Origin: Ahaetulla prasina
Lineage: Eukaryota; Chordata; Lepidosauria; Squamata; Colubridae
Direction of reading: 5' to 3'
Length of the DNA: 64,000 nt
Assembly: GCF_028640845.1 (NCBI RefSeq)
Contig: NC_080546.1
Span: 72,149,051 to 72,213,050 of the forward strand
Numbering within the stretch: position 1 is the first letter of the stretch; every line of letters starts with the position of its first letter. The notes under the pieces were generated by a model. It did not search any database and had not been told where the DNA came from. It worked only from the letters and a program-made list of their open reading frames with translations. This document shows positions 9,679 through 21,110 of this stretch, one piece after another. Both the position numbers and the translations under genes were made by a program.

Positions 9679-10356
9679 TGATAGATCGTTCTCCGTATGG
9701 GTTCGAATTTCCCGGCTGGGAGCTCCTCTCCAGCAGATTGGAGCGTTGCCGAAGTATTAGAAGGAATTGAGATCGAAGCGAGCTGCGTGAAAGCGAGGTT
9801 TCTTTATTTTTCAGGAAGACGAATCCAGCAAGCGCACGGACCGCGTTCCTGGGTGAGCTGACAATCATATACAGTAAGTGTACATTTTTTATACTCTTTT
9901 TCCCTTTACATTTCTTTGTTTTGGGAGTACTTGATGGGATTTCCCTTTGTGTGTGTGCTTGCTAAGTTTTCTGCGTTTTGTCTTTCTGATTATGTTAATG
10001 TGGGTGGGTTTCGTGTTCGGGTGTGCGTTCCGGTTTAATCTGTTCATTCTAACGATTTGATTTCCTTAAGTGTTCTCCCTTCCGTTAGTTGTTTTCCATA
10101 TGCTTTGACTGAAGTTAATCTATTCAGGTTTGTGATTGAATCTTGTCCCTTATTTGGTCGGCTATGTCTGTGTGACCTAATTATTTCCTTTCCTGTATTT
10201 CTTGGTATTGTCTTTTAAATAGCCTTGAGGTTTGTGGGTTTTTCCCTGGCCAGATTTAATTCTGAGCCAGTGTCTTTTGTTATTATGATGTGCCCTTGCT
10301 TGGCTTCTTTTTGCTCAACACTGCCTGGGTGAAGTTCCCTTCCTACAGTAGGTACA
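9679..10356 (-). mobile_element. Probable solo LTR of an endogenous retrovirus
   Basis: Starts TGTACC and ends ATCTATCA on the minus strand (TG...CA termini). It has a TATAAAA box near 9887 and an AATAAA signal near 9806, ~80 bp apart and followed by ~125 bp, matching U3-R-U5 order. No internal retroviral genes are present. It lies within the coding part of a LINE whose sequence continues on both sides. A clean TSD is not visible (GTAG versus GTGG flanks). Confidence 0.7.
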
Positions 10357-10486
10357 GTGGGCTTTGGCACTTAGATCATTTGACATGAAAACTCCAAGGT
10401 CTTTAACAGGGTGGGGGTCATCTGTAAGGTAATGTCCATCAAGGTAATGTCCATCAAGATGTGGGACGGATTTATAGAACTCTCAG

Positions 10487-10645
10487 CTTGCAACAGTAAC
10501 AGAGATGGAAGGGACCTTGAGGTCATCTAGTCTAATCCACCGCTCTCACAAGAGAGTATTTCTGATAAATGCCTATCCAGTATCTTCTTAAAAGCTTCCA
10601 GTGATGGGGCACCCACAACGTCTGCAGGCAATTTAAATTTAAAAC
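10487..10645 (-). mobile_element. CR1 LINE 3' fragment
   Basis: Contains the antisense CR1 signature 'atggaagggaccttgaggtc' and 'tccagtgatggggcaccca'. Related copies lie at 26410-26700 and 54252-54676. Only the conserved 3' region remains. Confidence 0.8.
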
Positions 10646-11379
10646 CTACAAACTACAGTAGTATACACTAATCTCCAAAACAAAAGCAAGGAAACACAAC
10701 ACAAAGAATGCTTTGTGTAGATGCTGGCTAGCATTTCTAGAAGCAGTTTCAAGACAAATCCACAGAAACTTTATCTTTGCAAAGTACGGTACTTACAAAC
10801 ACAATAGTTTGCAAAGTATAGTACTTAAAAAGCAGATCAGTTCCCAAAGTGCTTACAGACAAACAGTACAGTACTATACAGTAACAGAAAAGAATAATTT
10901 AAAATACTTACACAAGTAATTCTAGAACTCCAGTCATCAAGCACACACAGCACCAAAACAACCAAAAACAAACTTGGCACAGGCTGCAAATCACCAGATT
11001 TTGTTTGACCGTGTGACCAGGGACAGAAACCTGCCAGCTTCAGAAAATTTATGTTGTTAACTACGAACAGCACAGGCAAGTCACAGAGTTAAAAAATGGC
11101 CACTGCCTGCAACAGTGACTGTATCCAAGTCACATGGCTAAAGAGGCCTTTTTTTGGTTGCAATTTTGAATTTCTAACTTTCTGAACAAATTCATTGTTG
11201 TGAAAATTTGCTAAATGTATGCTCGTAGCTTGGGGATAACCTGTATTAATTCTTTTGGAATCTATGTACTATAGAATTTATTGATTGATTTCATTGGCTG
11301 GGGACAGTACAGAAAAAATAAATTCACTCATTAATCTGATTCGGGCAACTCCTTTATATAGGTAGTTTCATAAGGAATA
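10646..11379. other. No supported gene
   Basis: Contains short imperfect duplications ('tgcaaagta..gtactta' twice near 10780-10830) and a possible decayed CAGGTAGTCC-type repeat at ~11100-11260. Nothing coding. Confidence 0.4.
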
Positions 11380-11413
11380 TCTATCTATCTATCTATCCAT
11401 CCATCCATCCATC
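11380..11413. repeat. (ATCT)n-(ATCC)n microsatellite
   Basis: Four ATCT units followed by about four ATCC units, abutting the truncated hAT MITE to the right. Confidence 0.9.
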
Positions 11414-11665
11414 CAGTGGTGGCTGCAAATTTTTTAACAACCAGTTTTCTGCCCTAATGACTGGCTGGGTGGGCATGGCTGGGTGGGCGTGGCCAACCCA
11501 ATGTCATTTACATTGAGGGGCGCTTTGCCTCGCCCACCCTCTCATGACCATGGGGATGCTGAAATGGTTGTAAGTGTGAGAAATGGTCATAAGTCACTTT
11601 TTTCAGTGTCCTTATAACTTTGAATGGTCATTAAATGAACTGTTGAAAGTCAAGGATTACCTGTA
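11413..11665. mobile_element. Two hAT-like MITE fragments
   Basis: 11413-11555 starts CAGTGGTGGCTGCAAATTTT and has the 'ggtgggcgtggc' body of the 4705/23251 family, but no right end. 11555-11665 matches the CAGGTAGTCC-type repeat in inverse orientation ('gtcacttttttcagtg', 'gtcaaggattacctgta'). Both are truncated. Confidence 0.65.
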
Positions 11666-12024
11666 CAAAAATACAAAAAGCTTCTTTGCTTGCGAAAAGC
11701 TGTCCTAAATAACAGTCATTAGATTAGAAATGGGGGAATACACTGAAGATCAATGAGTCACAGCCACCATTGAAACCCAAACAATTCTGTCTGAATACCT
11801 TCCTTTTCCTCAGCAATACCTGCAACCTGGAGTTACAAATCAGGCAGGTTGCCAGAGCACATTGAGGAATTAAAATAGTTAAAATACAAGGATAACTATT
11901 AGCAGCCAAGTTACTCTTGCTCATAAAGTGAAACTCTTTAGCAGAGAGGTCATTTAAGCTCTCCAGAAAGTGGGTGGGCATATTTGGGTTAAAAAATGCC
12001 AAGCTAAAGAAACAAATTAACATC

Positions 12025-12215
12025 TTCTTTTTTTTTGTTTACATTTATATCCCGCCCTTCTCCGAAGACTCAGGGCGGCATACAGTGTGTAAGGCAATAG
12101 TCTCATTCTATTTGTATATTTACAAAGTCAACTTATTGCTCCCCCAACAATCTGGGTCCTCATTTTACCTACCTTATAAAGGATGGAAGGCTGAGTCAAC
12201 CTTGAGTGAGGGCTT
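12025..12215 (-). mobile_element. tRNA-derived SINE, head missing
   Basis: Has the T-rich tail, the hairpin 'cccgcccttctccgaagac' and the body down to 'ggctgagtcaacctt', but the tRNA-like head is absent. 5'-truncated. Confidence 0.85.
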
Positions 12216-12595
12216 GAGTGAGGGCTAATCCCATTCTGCCTTTGTTCAGACCTTGCTGCAGGGAATTTTTGCCTATGAATATAGCTATCTATCTCTTTAT
12301 CTCTTAAGTGCTGACATCTTCTGTGGACTATTAAGAAAGATGGGGGCTGTTTTTTCCCTCTGAGAAAACATGTTTCTCCATTTCTCGTTCAGGGAAATAT
12401 ATTCTTCCTTTTTAATATTTCTCAAAATATTTCATTCTTCTAGGAGAGGGGTCGGTGCTAACTTTCTACAATTGGTGCCATGTTACTATGCTATATTATC
12501 ATGAGAGAAAATGAAAACAAATTGGAAGGAGGATCCACTTATTATCAGTGAGCAATCATGTGCCTTGCCCACTCCAAAGCAATGCAAGAGATTCC
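12216..12595. other. No supported gene
   Basis: Unique-looking sequence with no domain-bearing frame. Confidence 0.4.
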
Positions 12596-12720
12596 TGTCC
12601 CAAAGGTGCTTTTTCAAGAGGCAACTGGACTTTCTGGAAACTAAGAAAGTCCAATTGCCCCTTGAAAAAATCACCTTTGGGACAACCATGACTTGGATGA
12701 CTGAAGAATCCCATAGACAA
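12596..12720. mobile_element. Foldback (inverted-repeat) element
   Basis: The arms 'caaaggtgctttttcaagag' and 'cttgaaaaaatcacctttg' are inverted around a ~30-bp spacer containing 'ggactttct'/'agaaagtcc', followed by 'acaaccatgacttggatga'. The same structure and trailing sequence occur at 39030-39166, so this is a dispersed family. Overlapping frames on both strands are by-products of the symmetry. Confidence 0.7.
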
Positions 12721-13094
12721 GAGACTCCTATGCTCAATGAACTGAAAAAGCACAGTTTCACACGCAGGAGAAGCAATCATTAGAGCCATTTGCACCACTT
12801 AAAGATACCAGCTGGTCTCACTCACCTCACAATATATCCTTCGGTAATCATCCAGATTTAAGAAAAGATCAGAGGCCCTCAGAAAGGCAGTAAAAAAATT
12901 AGACAGAATGGCAAGCTTGCATCCTGCCTCTCAGCCATTTCTTCTATGGCTATGCCAACCCTTCTGTAAATAGCTGTTCCAGCCATGTTGGAAGCATACT
13001 CCAAAAATCTTAAAATAACCCTTTAATAATCTTTAAGAAAGTCAAGCCCCAGGAATAAAAAGAAGGCTGTAGGCTTACAGGCTGTAGGCTCGGT
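12721..13094. other. No supported gene
   Basis: No recognisable repeat or coding signal. Confidence 0.4.
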
Positions 13095-13207
13095 GAAATG
13101 CTCTCTAATGGTTTCTTTATGTACACTGAAAGCATATGCACCAAGACAAATTCCTTATGTGTCCAATCACACTTGGCCAATAAAAAAAAAATTCTATTCT
13201 AATTCTA
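13095..13207 (+). mobile_element. Rex1-like LINE 3' end, short copy
   Basis: Has 'tttatgtacactgaaagcat' and 'cacacttggccaataaa', then a short decayed ATTCT tail. Only ~110 bp remain. Confidence 0.8.
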
Positions 13208-13289
13208 TGTAACAAGCTTAACCCAGAGGCAGTTTCTGAAAACACTTAAAGCAGTGTTTTCCTTCCTGACTCCCTTGCAGGATTAGTCC

Positions 13290-13418
13290 TGTAAAGTGAC
13301 TACATTTCTTCCAACAACCGATTCTCCAAACTGCTCGAAAATTAATATCCAGGGAGAACTGGTGCGAATCAGTAGCAGCCCACCCCTCCCTCCCTCCCTC
13401 CCTCTCTCTCTCTCTCAT
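13290..13418. repeat. hAT MITE fragment and (CCCT)n/(CT)n repeat
   Basis: 13290-13375 resembles the interior of the MITE at 39758-39893 ('tcttccaacaaccgattctc', 'gaactggtgcgaa'). It is followed by CCCT and CT repeats at 13383-13418. Confidence 0.6.
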
Positions 13419-13439
13419 TTCTCATCTATCTATCCTCAG

Positions 13440-13845
13440 TTGTTCAGTCCCTAGTCATCTAATGGCTGGACTATTGCAATATGGTCTACATGTAGCTAAC
13501 TTTGAGGAGCATTTGGAAGCTACAGCTGGTAAAGAGTGTAGCAGTGTGGGTAGTTTTGCCCCCCCCCCCCACAATGGCCCTTGTAAAACCACTGCTGTAT
13601 GGGCTGCATTGGTTTCCAGTCTGTTTCTGGGTGCAATTCAAGGTCCCAAAGAAGGACAGTGCAATGGAGGTAGTTGATTAATAACAGATCCCACCTTCCC
13701 TGACCTCCCCATGTCTCCTTGGTTTTAATGTCTGTTTTTAACATTGTATGTTTGTAATTGTATATGTAATTGTAAGTCGCCTAGAGTTACCCTATGGTAA
13801 GATGGGCAGCCAATAAATTTTATAAATAAAAATAAATAAATATTT
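13440..13845 (+). mobile_element. Old L3/L2-type LINE 3' relic
   Basis: Degraded coding resembles the C-terminal half of L3/CR1 ORF2 (cf. 'LDYCNALYVGLPLKGIRRLQ' in the 33223-34833 frame, here as 'gctggactattgcaatatgg'). It ends 'aagtcgcctagagt...gatgggcagcc' and (AAATA)n, an older relative of the GCCGCCCTGAG hairpin. Many stops. Confidence 0.6.
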
Positions 13846-14169
13846 CATTCTCTGGACTGTTTAACAACACAGAGCCCAGAGAGCTTAACCTTGTAATGAA
13901 CTGAAAGTTCTTTATGCATACTCAAGAAAGTGATTCATTATGATTACTCATGAAATCCTCAAATCATTTAGATGCTTACACAAGTATGTACATTAATTAA
14001 GGAATGTTTGCCCACCAGAACCAAATTAAACTTCAGCTGAAACAACTGCTATGGTGCAAACTGGTAATTACTTACAATCCCTAAGCGGAATATATCTTTA
14101 AAAAAATTAAGAAAAATAGATATCTCCTTTTGCATAACTCTGAGTATTGTGTGAGGTCTAATAGAAAAG

Positions 14170-15095
14170 CTGCTTTTTATGTTCCACACATATCACTGGT
14201 TTCACAATGTATCAGAATGGTCAAACAATTGGCAGCTCCAAATCTCAACCATCAAATGCTCTATCTTACACATTGGCAAAAAAAAATCAGAACACAAAAT
14301 ACAAGCTAGACGGATACGACCTAATAGACGACCCTCATTCTGTCAAAGACCTTGGAGTACTCATCTCAAATGATCAAAGTGCCAGAGCTCACTGTAACAG
14401 CATTGCTAAAAAAGCATTAAGAGTTGTTAACCTAATCTTGCGTAGTTTCTTCCGATAATATTGAACAGCAAAATAGGACATACAAAACTTTTGCTAGACC
14501 AATTCTTGAATACAGCTCATCTGTCTGGAACCTACATGCATTTTGGACATTAATACCATTGAACGAGTCCAGAGATATTTCACAGGAAGAGTCCTCCACT
14601 CCTCTGCTCGAAACAAAATAACTTATGCCACCAGTCTTGAAATTTTGGACTGAGACAACTAAGAATTTCGCCGTCTTCTGTCTGACTTAAGCATAGTACA
14701 TAAAATCATCTGCTACAATTTCCTAGCAGCCAATGCATAAGCTTCAACCAAAATAATACAAGAGCACACAATAGATATAAACTCATGGTAAACCGATCCA
14801 AACTAGACTGCAGAAAATACGACTTCAGTAATAGAGTTGTCAACGCCTAGAATGCACTACCTGACTCTGTGGTTTCTTCCCCAAATCCCCAAAACTTTTA
14901 CTTTAGACTGTCAACTGTAGACCTCACCCCATTCCTAAGATGTCTGTAAGGGACGGGATAAGCACACCAGCATGCGTACCGTCCCTGTCCTAATGTTTTC
15001 TTTTATTCATACCCTTTACATGTGTTTATAATTATGTTTACACTTGTATCTGTCATAAAATACATGCTTGATGAAAATAAATAAATAAAAAATAA
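14170..15095 (+). mobile_element. CR1-like LINE copy, degraded
   Basis: Encodes, with frameshifts, 'WQLQISTIKCSILHIGKKKS', 'VKDLGVLISNDQSARAHCNS' and the C-terminal region also seen at 42882-43475. It then runs through a 3' UTR and (AAATA)n tail identical in layout to 288-576. The WQL...KC...H.G block is the segment after the RT motifs in CR1-clade proteins. At least four disruptions make it a pseudogene. Confidence 0.8.
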
Positions 15096-15689
15096 AAATA
15101 AATAATATATTTTGCCACACAGAAAATAAGGCTTTATTCTTCTTGTATCTGCTGTACTATTACTAATTGTATTGGGTATGAGATAAAAGGCTTCAAAAAG
15201 TAAAATAAGTTTAAGCATGAAATTTTAGTACACAGTTTGCATTATTTTGGCACAAAAGATTGCTCCAATTTTGTTATTAAGTTTTGACAGAGCTGTGTAA
15301 ATAAGGTTAATTGAAGTGCCTATAATATACATAAAGATATTCTCTGACACTAAATGCATTTTGATTTTTTAATAAAGCAAGTAACATGTAGTTTAGATTG
15401 TCACTTAGATAAGATGTGTAGCCACACAATTCAAATGGATCATGATTCTGAATATAATGATGATTAAATGAAAGGAATAAAAATATTTTGTTTTAACTAT
15501 TCATCAGTTCCCTAAAATGGTACTGACAGCTTCCCTAATTTATTGTCTGGATGGCAGGAGGCTCAGCATTTGAAAAGTAATAGTCCTAGGTCATCCCCAG
15601 AATAATCCATCCCTTTTGAGCAAATATTTAATTTATTTGATAAATTTATATAGCTACCCATCTGACGGGCATACATATAGGTTTTTTGT
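15096..15689. other. AT-rich DNA, no supported gene
   Basis: No repeat family or coding signal recognised. Confidence 0.4.
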
Positions 15690-15955
15690 TTTGTTTTGTT
15701 TTTTTTGTTTACATTTATACCCCGCCCTTCTCCGAAGACTCAGGGCGGCTTACAATGTATAGGGCAATAGTTTCATTCTATTTGTATATATTTACAAAGT
15801 CAACTTATTGCCCCCCCAACAATCTGGGTCCTCATTTTACCTACCTTATAAAGGATGGAAGGCTGAGTCAACCTTGGGCCGGGCTCGAACCTGCAGTAAT
15901 TGCAGGCTTTGTGTTCTTAATAACAGGCCTTACCAGGCAGAGCTAAACCGGCCCT
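15690..15955 (-). mobile_element. tRNA-derived SINE, second head subtype
   Basis: On the minus strand it begins GGGCCGGTTTAGCTCTGCC, with B-box GGTTCGAGCCC, the shared body and the GCCGCCCTGAGTC hairpin. The T-rich tail is at 15690-15712. Full-length; same head subtype as 5541-5797. Confidence 0.87.
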
Positions 15956-16775
15956 ATTGTTAAAACAATAAACAAATACACATGCAAATAAACAACCAGA
16001 GGAAAAGAAAACATAAAAATTAAAATAATTAAAATCATACAGCATAATCTAGGAGAAACTACACTCTATAATATGCAACCATTTTAACCACAAACTCATA
16101 CTTCCACCCTATCCCCTGGCATAATGGCAAAGCAATGTGTTCAGGGCTTTATGGAAGGCCAATAGGTCAGAGCAATCTAATTCCCAGGTGATGATCTTCT
16201 GAAGGACAGAAATTGTCTGCCGTGCCTGATGGGATGGATAGATGTAACCAAGGAGAACTGTGCCATGTAAGGCTTTATAGCTCATTACCAGCACCTTATA
16301 GTGAACCCAGAATCAAACTTGTAAACAATGATCCTCAAAAAGGACTAACATGTACTGATCTAGGAACACTGATCTCTGTCCAAGCCATATCAGTTTGCAT
16401 CCGTTGCAGCTTCCAAATGCTCTTCAAAGATAGTCTCATGTATAGTGCATCCCAGTAATTCCATTTGGAGTGCATAAATGACTGAAACTAGGGCCTGACA
16501 ATCCAGAAATGGGAGTAACTAGTGCACAACCTGAAGTTGCATCAAGTCATCCTATACACAATCAACACATACTCATTGAACAGGAGTCATGAGTTCAAAA
16601 TAATCCCAGGTTCCACAGGCTCAATGCGACCCATCCAGAACCAAAAATGGTAAGTTCCCAGACCCTGAAGCCATCATAAATCAAAGCACTTAGTCTTACC
16701 AGGATTCAGCCAAAGCCTATGGTTCTGCAACCCAACAAGACAGACACAGACCTCAGAGGATAATTAGAACTTCAG
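15956..16775 (-). mobile_element. Old L3-type LINE relic
   Basis: The minus-strand translation gives 'MLVMSYKALHGTVLLGY' and later 'LAFHKALNTLL', which parallel 'VLVTIFKALHGIGPGYL' and the C-terminal 'FRRELKTYLF' of the intact L3 frame. Numerous stops and indels. Confidence 0.6.
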
Positions 16776-17290
16776 AAAAAACAATGGCTACCAATCTGCC
16801 TTCTATTGAGGACCTGTATACTGCACGAGTCAAAAAGAGAGCTGTGAAAATATTTACAGACCCCTCATTTCAACTCCCACCCTCGAAACAATGCTATACA
16901 CGCCATAACAACTAGTCACAAGAACAGTTTTTTCCCATATGCCATCACTCTGCTAAACAAATAATTCCCTCAACACTGTCAAACTAGTCACTAAATCTGC
17001 ATTACTATTAATCTTCTCATGGTTCCTATCACCCATCTCCTCCCACTTATGACTGTAATCTTGTCGCTTGTATCCTTAAGATTTATATTGACTGTTTCTT
17101 TATGTCTATCATTAAGTGTTGTACCTTATGACTCTTGATGAATGTATCTTTTCTTTTATGTACACCGAGACCGTGTGCACCAAGACAAATTCCTTATGTG
17201 TCCAATCACACTTGGCCAATAAAGAATTCTATTCTATTCTATTCTATTCTATTCTATTCTATTCTATTCTATTCTATTCTAATTCTAATT
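16776..17290 (+). mobile_element. Rex1-like LINE 3' end with (ATTCT)n tail
   Basis: Starts in the C-terminal coding region ('tcagaggataattagaac', encoding 'QRIIRTSEK'-like sequence) and runs through the 3' UTR to about a dozen ATTCT units (17224-17282). Compared with 55615-55860 it has small deletions that break the frame. 5'-truncated. Confidence 0.87.
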
Positions 17291-17959
17291 CTAATTTGGA
17301 AGGGATTCCTTCCAAATCCCTACAACCTCCCAGACATTAAGGCAGGACATAATAACATTGCTTAATTATCAGGGTGGATATTACAGTTGAGTATCATCAA
17401 TATTATGTGTAGAGGATTAATGAAATAATACACTTTCCAGAAAGTTATGAATTCTTTGAAATTGTAAACCTTTTTCTTTTCCTTGTCAGACTGAGAGATT
17501 AGTATCATTTTTTCTTTGTTCTGTGTCCTGAATTTCTTATCCACTTATTTCCTTTTGTAAGATGTATAATAATCACAATGTTTAATTTATATTATTCCGG
17601 CAAATGATTTCCAATTTCAAACTTTCCCTTTCTTCCCTTAATCTGCCACTCTCTATGACAAAAAGAGACATGGCAGAACTGATATTCAAATTCTATGTGA
17701 TAAAAAACAGTTTTTGGGTTTTCAATTGATATTTTTTTTGCATGGAGAAAGATGTTTTCTTATTCTAATTCATTCTGAAATGTTCACCTTTTTTTTACAT
17801 AAAAAAGGAATAAAAATAGTAGAAGAGAGGGATCTTAATTATAAATAAATGCTTTTCTTTAGCTATATGACAATAAAGCTATTTTCAGCCCAAAAGAATT
17901 CAAGAATTGCAGAAAGGAAAACTGAATACTGAAATATTGAAATGCTGAAATTGAAAATC
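17291..17959. other. AT-rich DNA, no supported gene
   Basis: No recognisable feature apart from A/T-rich tracts. Confidence 0.4.
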
Positions 17960-18225
17960 TTTTTTTTTTATTTGCATTTATATCCTGCCCTTCTCCGAAG
18001 ACTCAGGGCGGCTTACACTATGTCAAGCAATAGTCTTCATCCATTTGTATATTATATACAAAGTCAACTTATTGCCCCCAACAATCTGGATCCTCATTTT
18101 ACCTACCTTATAAAGGATGGAAGGCTGAGTCAACCTTGGGCCTGGTGGGACTTGAACCTGCAGTAATTGCAAGCAGCTGTGTTAATAACAGACTGTCTTA
18201 GCAGTCTGAGCCACCAGAGGCCCTT
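17960..18225 (-). mobile_element. tRNA-derived SINE, first head subtype
   Basis: Full-length. The head GGCCTCTGGTGGCTCAG, a B-box region with 'GGTTCAAGTCCC', the shared body and the 3' hairpin are present. The 9-T tail is at 17962-17970. Confidence 0.87.
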
Positions 18226-18406
18226 AAAATCTTATACACACTTTTGGAATATTTGTTGATCCTGAGTTATAAATTGCTAGTAATCCAAATACATCAGACT
18301 ATATAATTAAATAGATGAAAAATTTGAATGAAGTAATAGAAGATAGAAATATCAATGGAAAAGGAAGAATATTTTCCTTACTAAGAATATATTATTCAGA
18401 GAAATG

Positions 18407-18462
18407 ATATTTATTTATTTATTTATTTATTTGATTTTTATACCGCCCTTCTCCCGAAGGAA
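18407..18462 (-). mobile_element. L3/CR1-type LINE 3' tip
   Basis: (TTTA)n followed by 'gatttttataccgcccttctc' and 'ccgaagg', then an abrupt end. A minimal 5'-truncated L3-type insertion. Confidence 0.75.
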
Positions 18463-18744
18463 GATATTTTATCATCGGTATATAATTCCAGTCTGTACAG
18501 CTAAATTGGATAATTCATTGTCTAAAATTTGTAAAAAATTTGGACATGGTATATATGCAAGTCAGGGGTTTCTTTTTTTCAATATTTGATGGCTATATTG
18601 TAGAAATGATTCCGGAAAATAAGTCATTCTAGTATGAAATAAGTTTAAAGGTTGAATTACTGCAATAGTCTTGTTAAAGGTTATATTCCCCCTTATTACT
18701 ATGAACTAGCTTTATTCATGTTGCCCAAGGCATATTTAACGACT

Positions 18745-19140
18745 TATAATTATGGTGATTGCAGTGTCCAGGGTCATGTGATTACATTTGGTGACCTTCT
18801 GGCAAGAAAAGTCAATGGGGAGATCAGATTCACTTAACAACAGTGTTACTAACTTAACAGGGATTGACTTAACAACTATGGCAAGAATGGTTGCAAAATG
18901 AGGCAAAACTCAGAAGTTTTGGACTCAGTTGTGATTGTTCATTGAGGACAATCTGTATTTTAAAGCAATACGTTACAGGCAATCTTCGACATATAGCCGT
19001 TTGTTTAAGTGACCGTTCAAATTTACAATAGCACTGAAAAAAGTGACTTATGATCATTTTTCATATTTATGACTTTGCAGCATTTCCATGACCAAAATTC
19101 AGAGGTTTGGCAACTGAGTTATATTTATGACTGCTGCAGT
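18745..19140. mobile_element. Two pieces of the CAGGTAGTCC-type hAT-like repeat
   Basis: 18755-18960 carries 'gtccagggtcatgtgatta', 'agtcaatggggagatcagat' and 'aacagtgttactaacttaac'. 18976-19140 carries 'caggcaatcttcgacatata', 'gttcaaatttac' and 'aaaaaagtgacttatga'. The two halves of the consensus appear in swapped order, so this is either two insertions or a rearranged one. Confidence 0.6.
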
Positions 19141-20001
19141 GATAACATTCATTTTGGACGTTTTTCCATATAATTACATCTATGAAACAAAAAGAAGTAA
19201 ATTGGCTTCAGTTGAAGGTTTTCTTTTTGGTTTGTTCTCTTTTTTCTAAAACCTCTTATAGGGAATTCGAAAAGCTATCAAAATGCATATTGATAGCATT
19301 TTGCTAGCAATAGACAAAATATTAAGTTTTTTCCTTACATCCTGGGCAGGGGAGTGGAGGTCAGCAGTATTAATAATATCATATCACATGAATTTTTTTT
19401 AATTGTTTAAAAAAATAAAAGTATAGCTTTAAGTCTCTGAACAGCAGCCCTAAGGTGACCAACTCATCTTTCTACAGTAGGTTTTCTGTTGGTGCTGCAG
19501 ATGAATTCCACAGAATTCATAAAAGTCCCAGCACCAAATATTTTGGCTGAAAAATGGAATGATTAAAATGGAAGAAATTTATCAGTCATTTGGTAGCTAT
19601 AACCCAGTAAAAAAAGTGTTTTCGGTAAGCATTAATATGACATTTCCCCACTTAAACCAGGACAAGACATCTTCAATAATTGAAAATCATTCATACTTTC
19701 ATTCATTTTTAGATTACTCTACTTACCAGATGGAACTCAACCTGCCACCTTGTTAATGTGAGCTATTTCCCTAAAATCCCATTATGAGACAGAGTATTTT
19801 CAATGTAATTTTCTTTCATCTTAATTAATGTAAGATGTACTTTCTTCTTCTTCTCCACTATCAAAAAGTACCAGATTTTATCCAGACAAACATAGCATTT
19901 TAATATATAATATGATATATAGTATAAAAAACAAGTCAGACTACTTCAGTCAAAAGAATAAATAACAGAAAACTACAATCCAACTGAATGAAAAATTTAT
20001 T
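19141..20001. other. AT-rich DNA, no supported gene
   Basis: Short frames such as 19559-19756 show no domain or codon bias. Confidence 0.4.
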
Positions 20002-20133
20002 ACCATGTTTCCCCGAAATAAGACCCTGTCTTATATTTTTCTGAACCCAGAAATAAGTGCTTGGCCTTATTGCCATGTGCTCAAAAGCTTGATTGGGCTT
20101 ATTATCAGATTGTCTTATTTTGGGGGAAGCACC
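20002..20133. mobile_element. Short 'ataagacc' MITE
   Basis: The ends 'accatgtttccccgaaataa' and 'cttattttgggggaagc' are inverted, with 'ataagacc.tgtcttat' inside. A second copy in opposite orientation lies at 60189-60323. Superfamily not determined. Confidence 0.6.
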
Positions 20134-20837
20134 TTTAGTTTCTCTAATCAACAATCTAAGGATTATTTGAGCTGTTTCCTGAAATAATGAAAAAATAATA
20201 ATTAACAAGTATGCACCTGCATTAGTTAATGAAAAATTATCTAGAAAATCATCTTGGCGCAAATTTTTATTTATACATTGGTCTGTGCAAAAGCTGATAA
20301 GGTAGTTTGGAGAAAAGTACATGTGCATGTCATGAATATTAATCAATATTTGTATTTTGAAAAAGCACTGTATAAAATGTGAACAGGATGCAGACACATT
20401 CTAATAAAAGTTTTAAAGAGAGATTGTATTACAGTATTATATTGATTCCTCTGCCATTTCAGAAGCCAAAATACAAAGTTAAGGTGAAATCTTTTTATTA
20501 ACTTTGAACATTCCCAGCTTTAGTTCATGTATAAAAGCTGCATACTAACAATCAAGCATTCAATATGGATGTAAAAGAAATTTACCATGGCTTTCTATTG
20601 GAGAAAACAGGAGATCTGTCAGTCTGGACTTCGCTTAGGTTTGAATTTATTGCATCATTATTTACAGCATCACATTACATTGAAGCAGTATTGAAATCTT
20701 TGCTATGCCAAAAAGTCAGGAATAGCCTTGTGTTACGTGCCAGATGTAATAGTTTGCAAGAGATTATCTTAAATCCTAAAGGCTCTCAAAAAAAATCTAC
20801 ATTTCAGCTCTCCAGGAAGGAAAGAAATCTCTTTTGA
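20134..20837. other. No supported gene
   Basis: A 153-codon minus-strand frame (19936-20397) runs partly through the MITE and is not credible as a gene. A 90-codon plus-strand frame (20565-20837) has no recognisable domain. Confidence 0.4.
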
Positions 20838-21110
20838 TATTTATTTATTTATTTATTTATTTTATTAAATTTTTATATCGCCCTTCTCCCGAAGGACTCA
20901 GTGTGGTGTACAGCCAGAATAAAATACATGATATATACAATTAAAACGAATTAAAATATAACAATTACTAAACGGCTGAGAATTAAAATGAATTTAAAAT
21001 TTAAAATATTAATAAAACCCCAATTTAAAATCAATCTATTTATGCCAGTCCCGCTTGAATTAATAAATATGTTTTTAAATAAATATGTTTTTAAATGATA
21101 AACTATCTCA
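20838..21110 (-). mobile_element. L3/CR1-type LINE 3' end
   Basis: (TTTA)n, then 'tatcgcccttctcccgaagg', then an A-rich 3' UTR with 'aaaaccccaatttaaaatca', and finally 'ccagtcccgcttgaattaa', the region just after the ORF2 stop. It is cut there and contains almost no coding sequence. Confidence 0.85.

Larger units (their letters stand above)
9060..10450 (-). mobile_element. CR1-like LINE, 5'-truncated, split by a solo LTR
   Basis: Minus-strand LINE. The 3' UTR and C-terminal ORF2 lie at 9060-9678; the coding part resumes at 10357-10450 ('gaccttggagttttcatg'), as in the uninterrupted copy at 42863-43537. The gap is a solo LTR. A 5' segment at ~10427-10455 carries a short tandem duplication. 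The distal 3' UTR lies beyond the PLE cluster, at 7184-7285. Confidence 0.85.

Noticed and set aside
19936..20397. 153-codon minus-strand frame
   Set aside because: AT-rich, runs through a MITE copy, no domain and no splice or start context.
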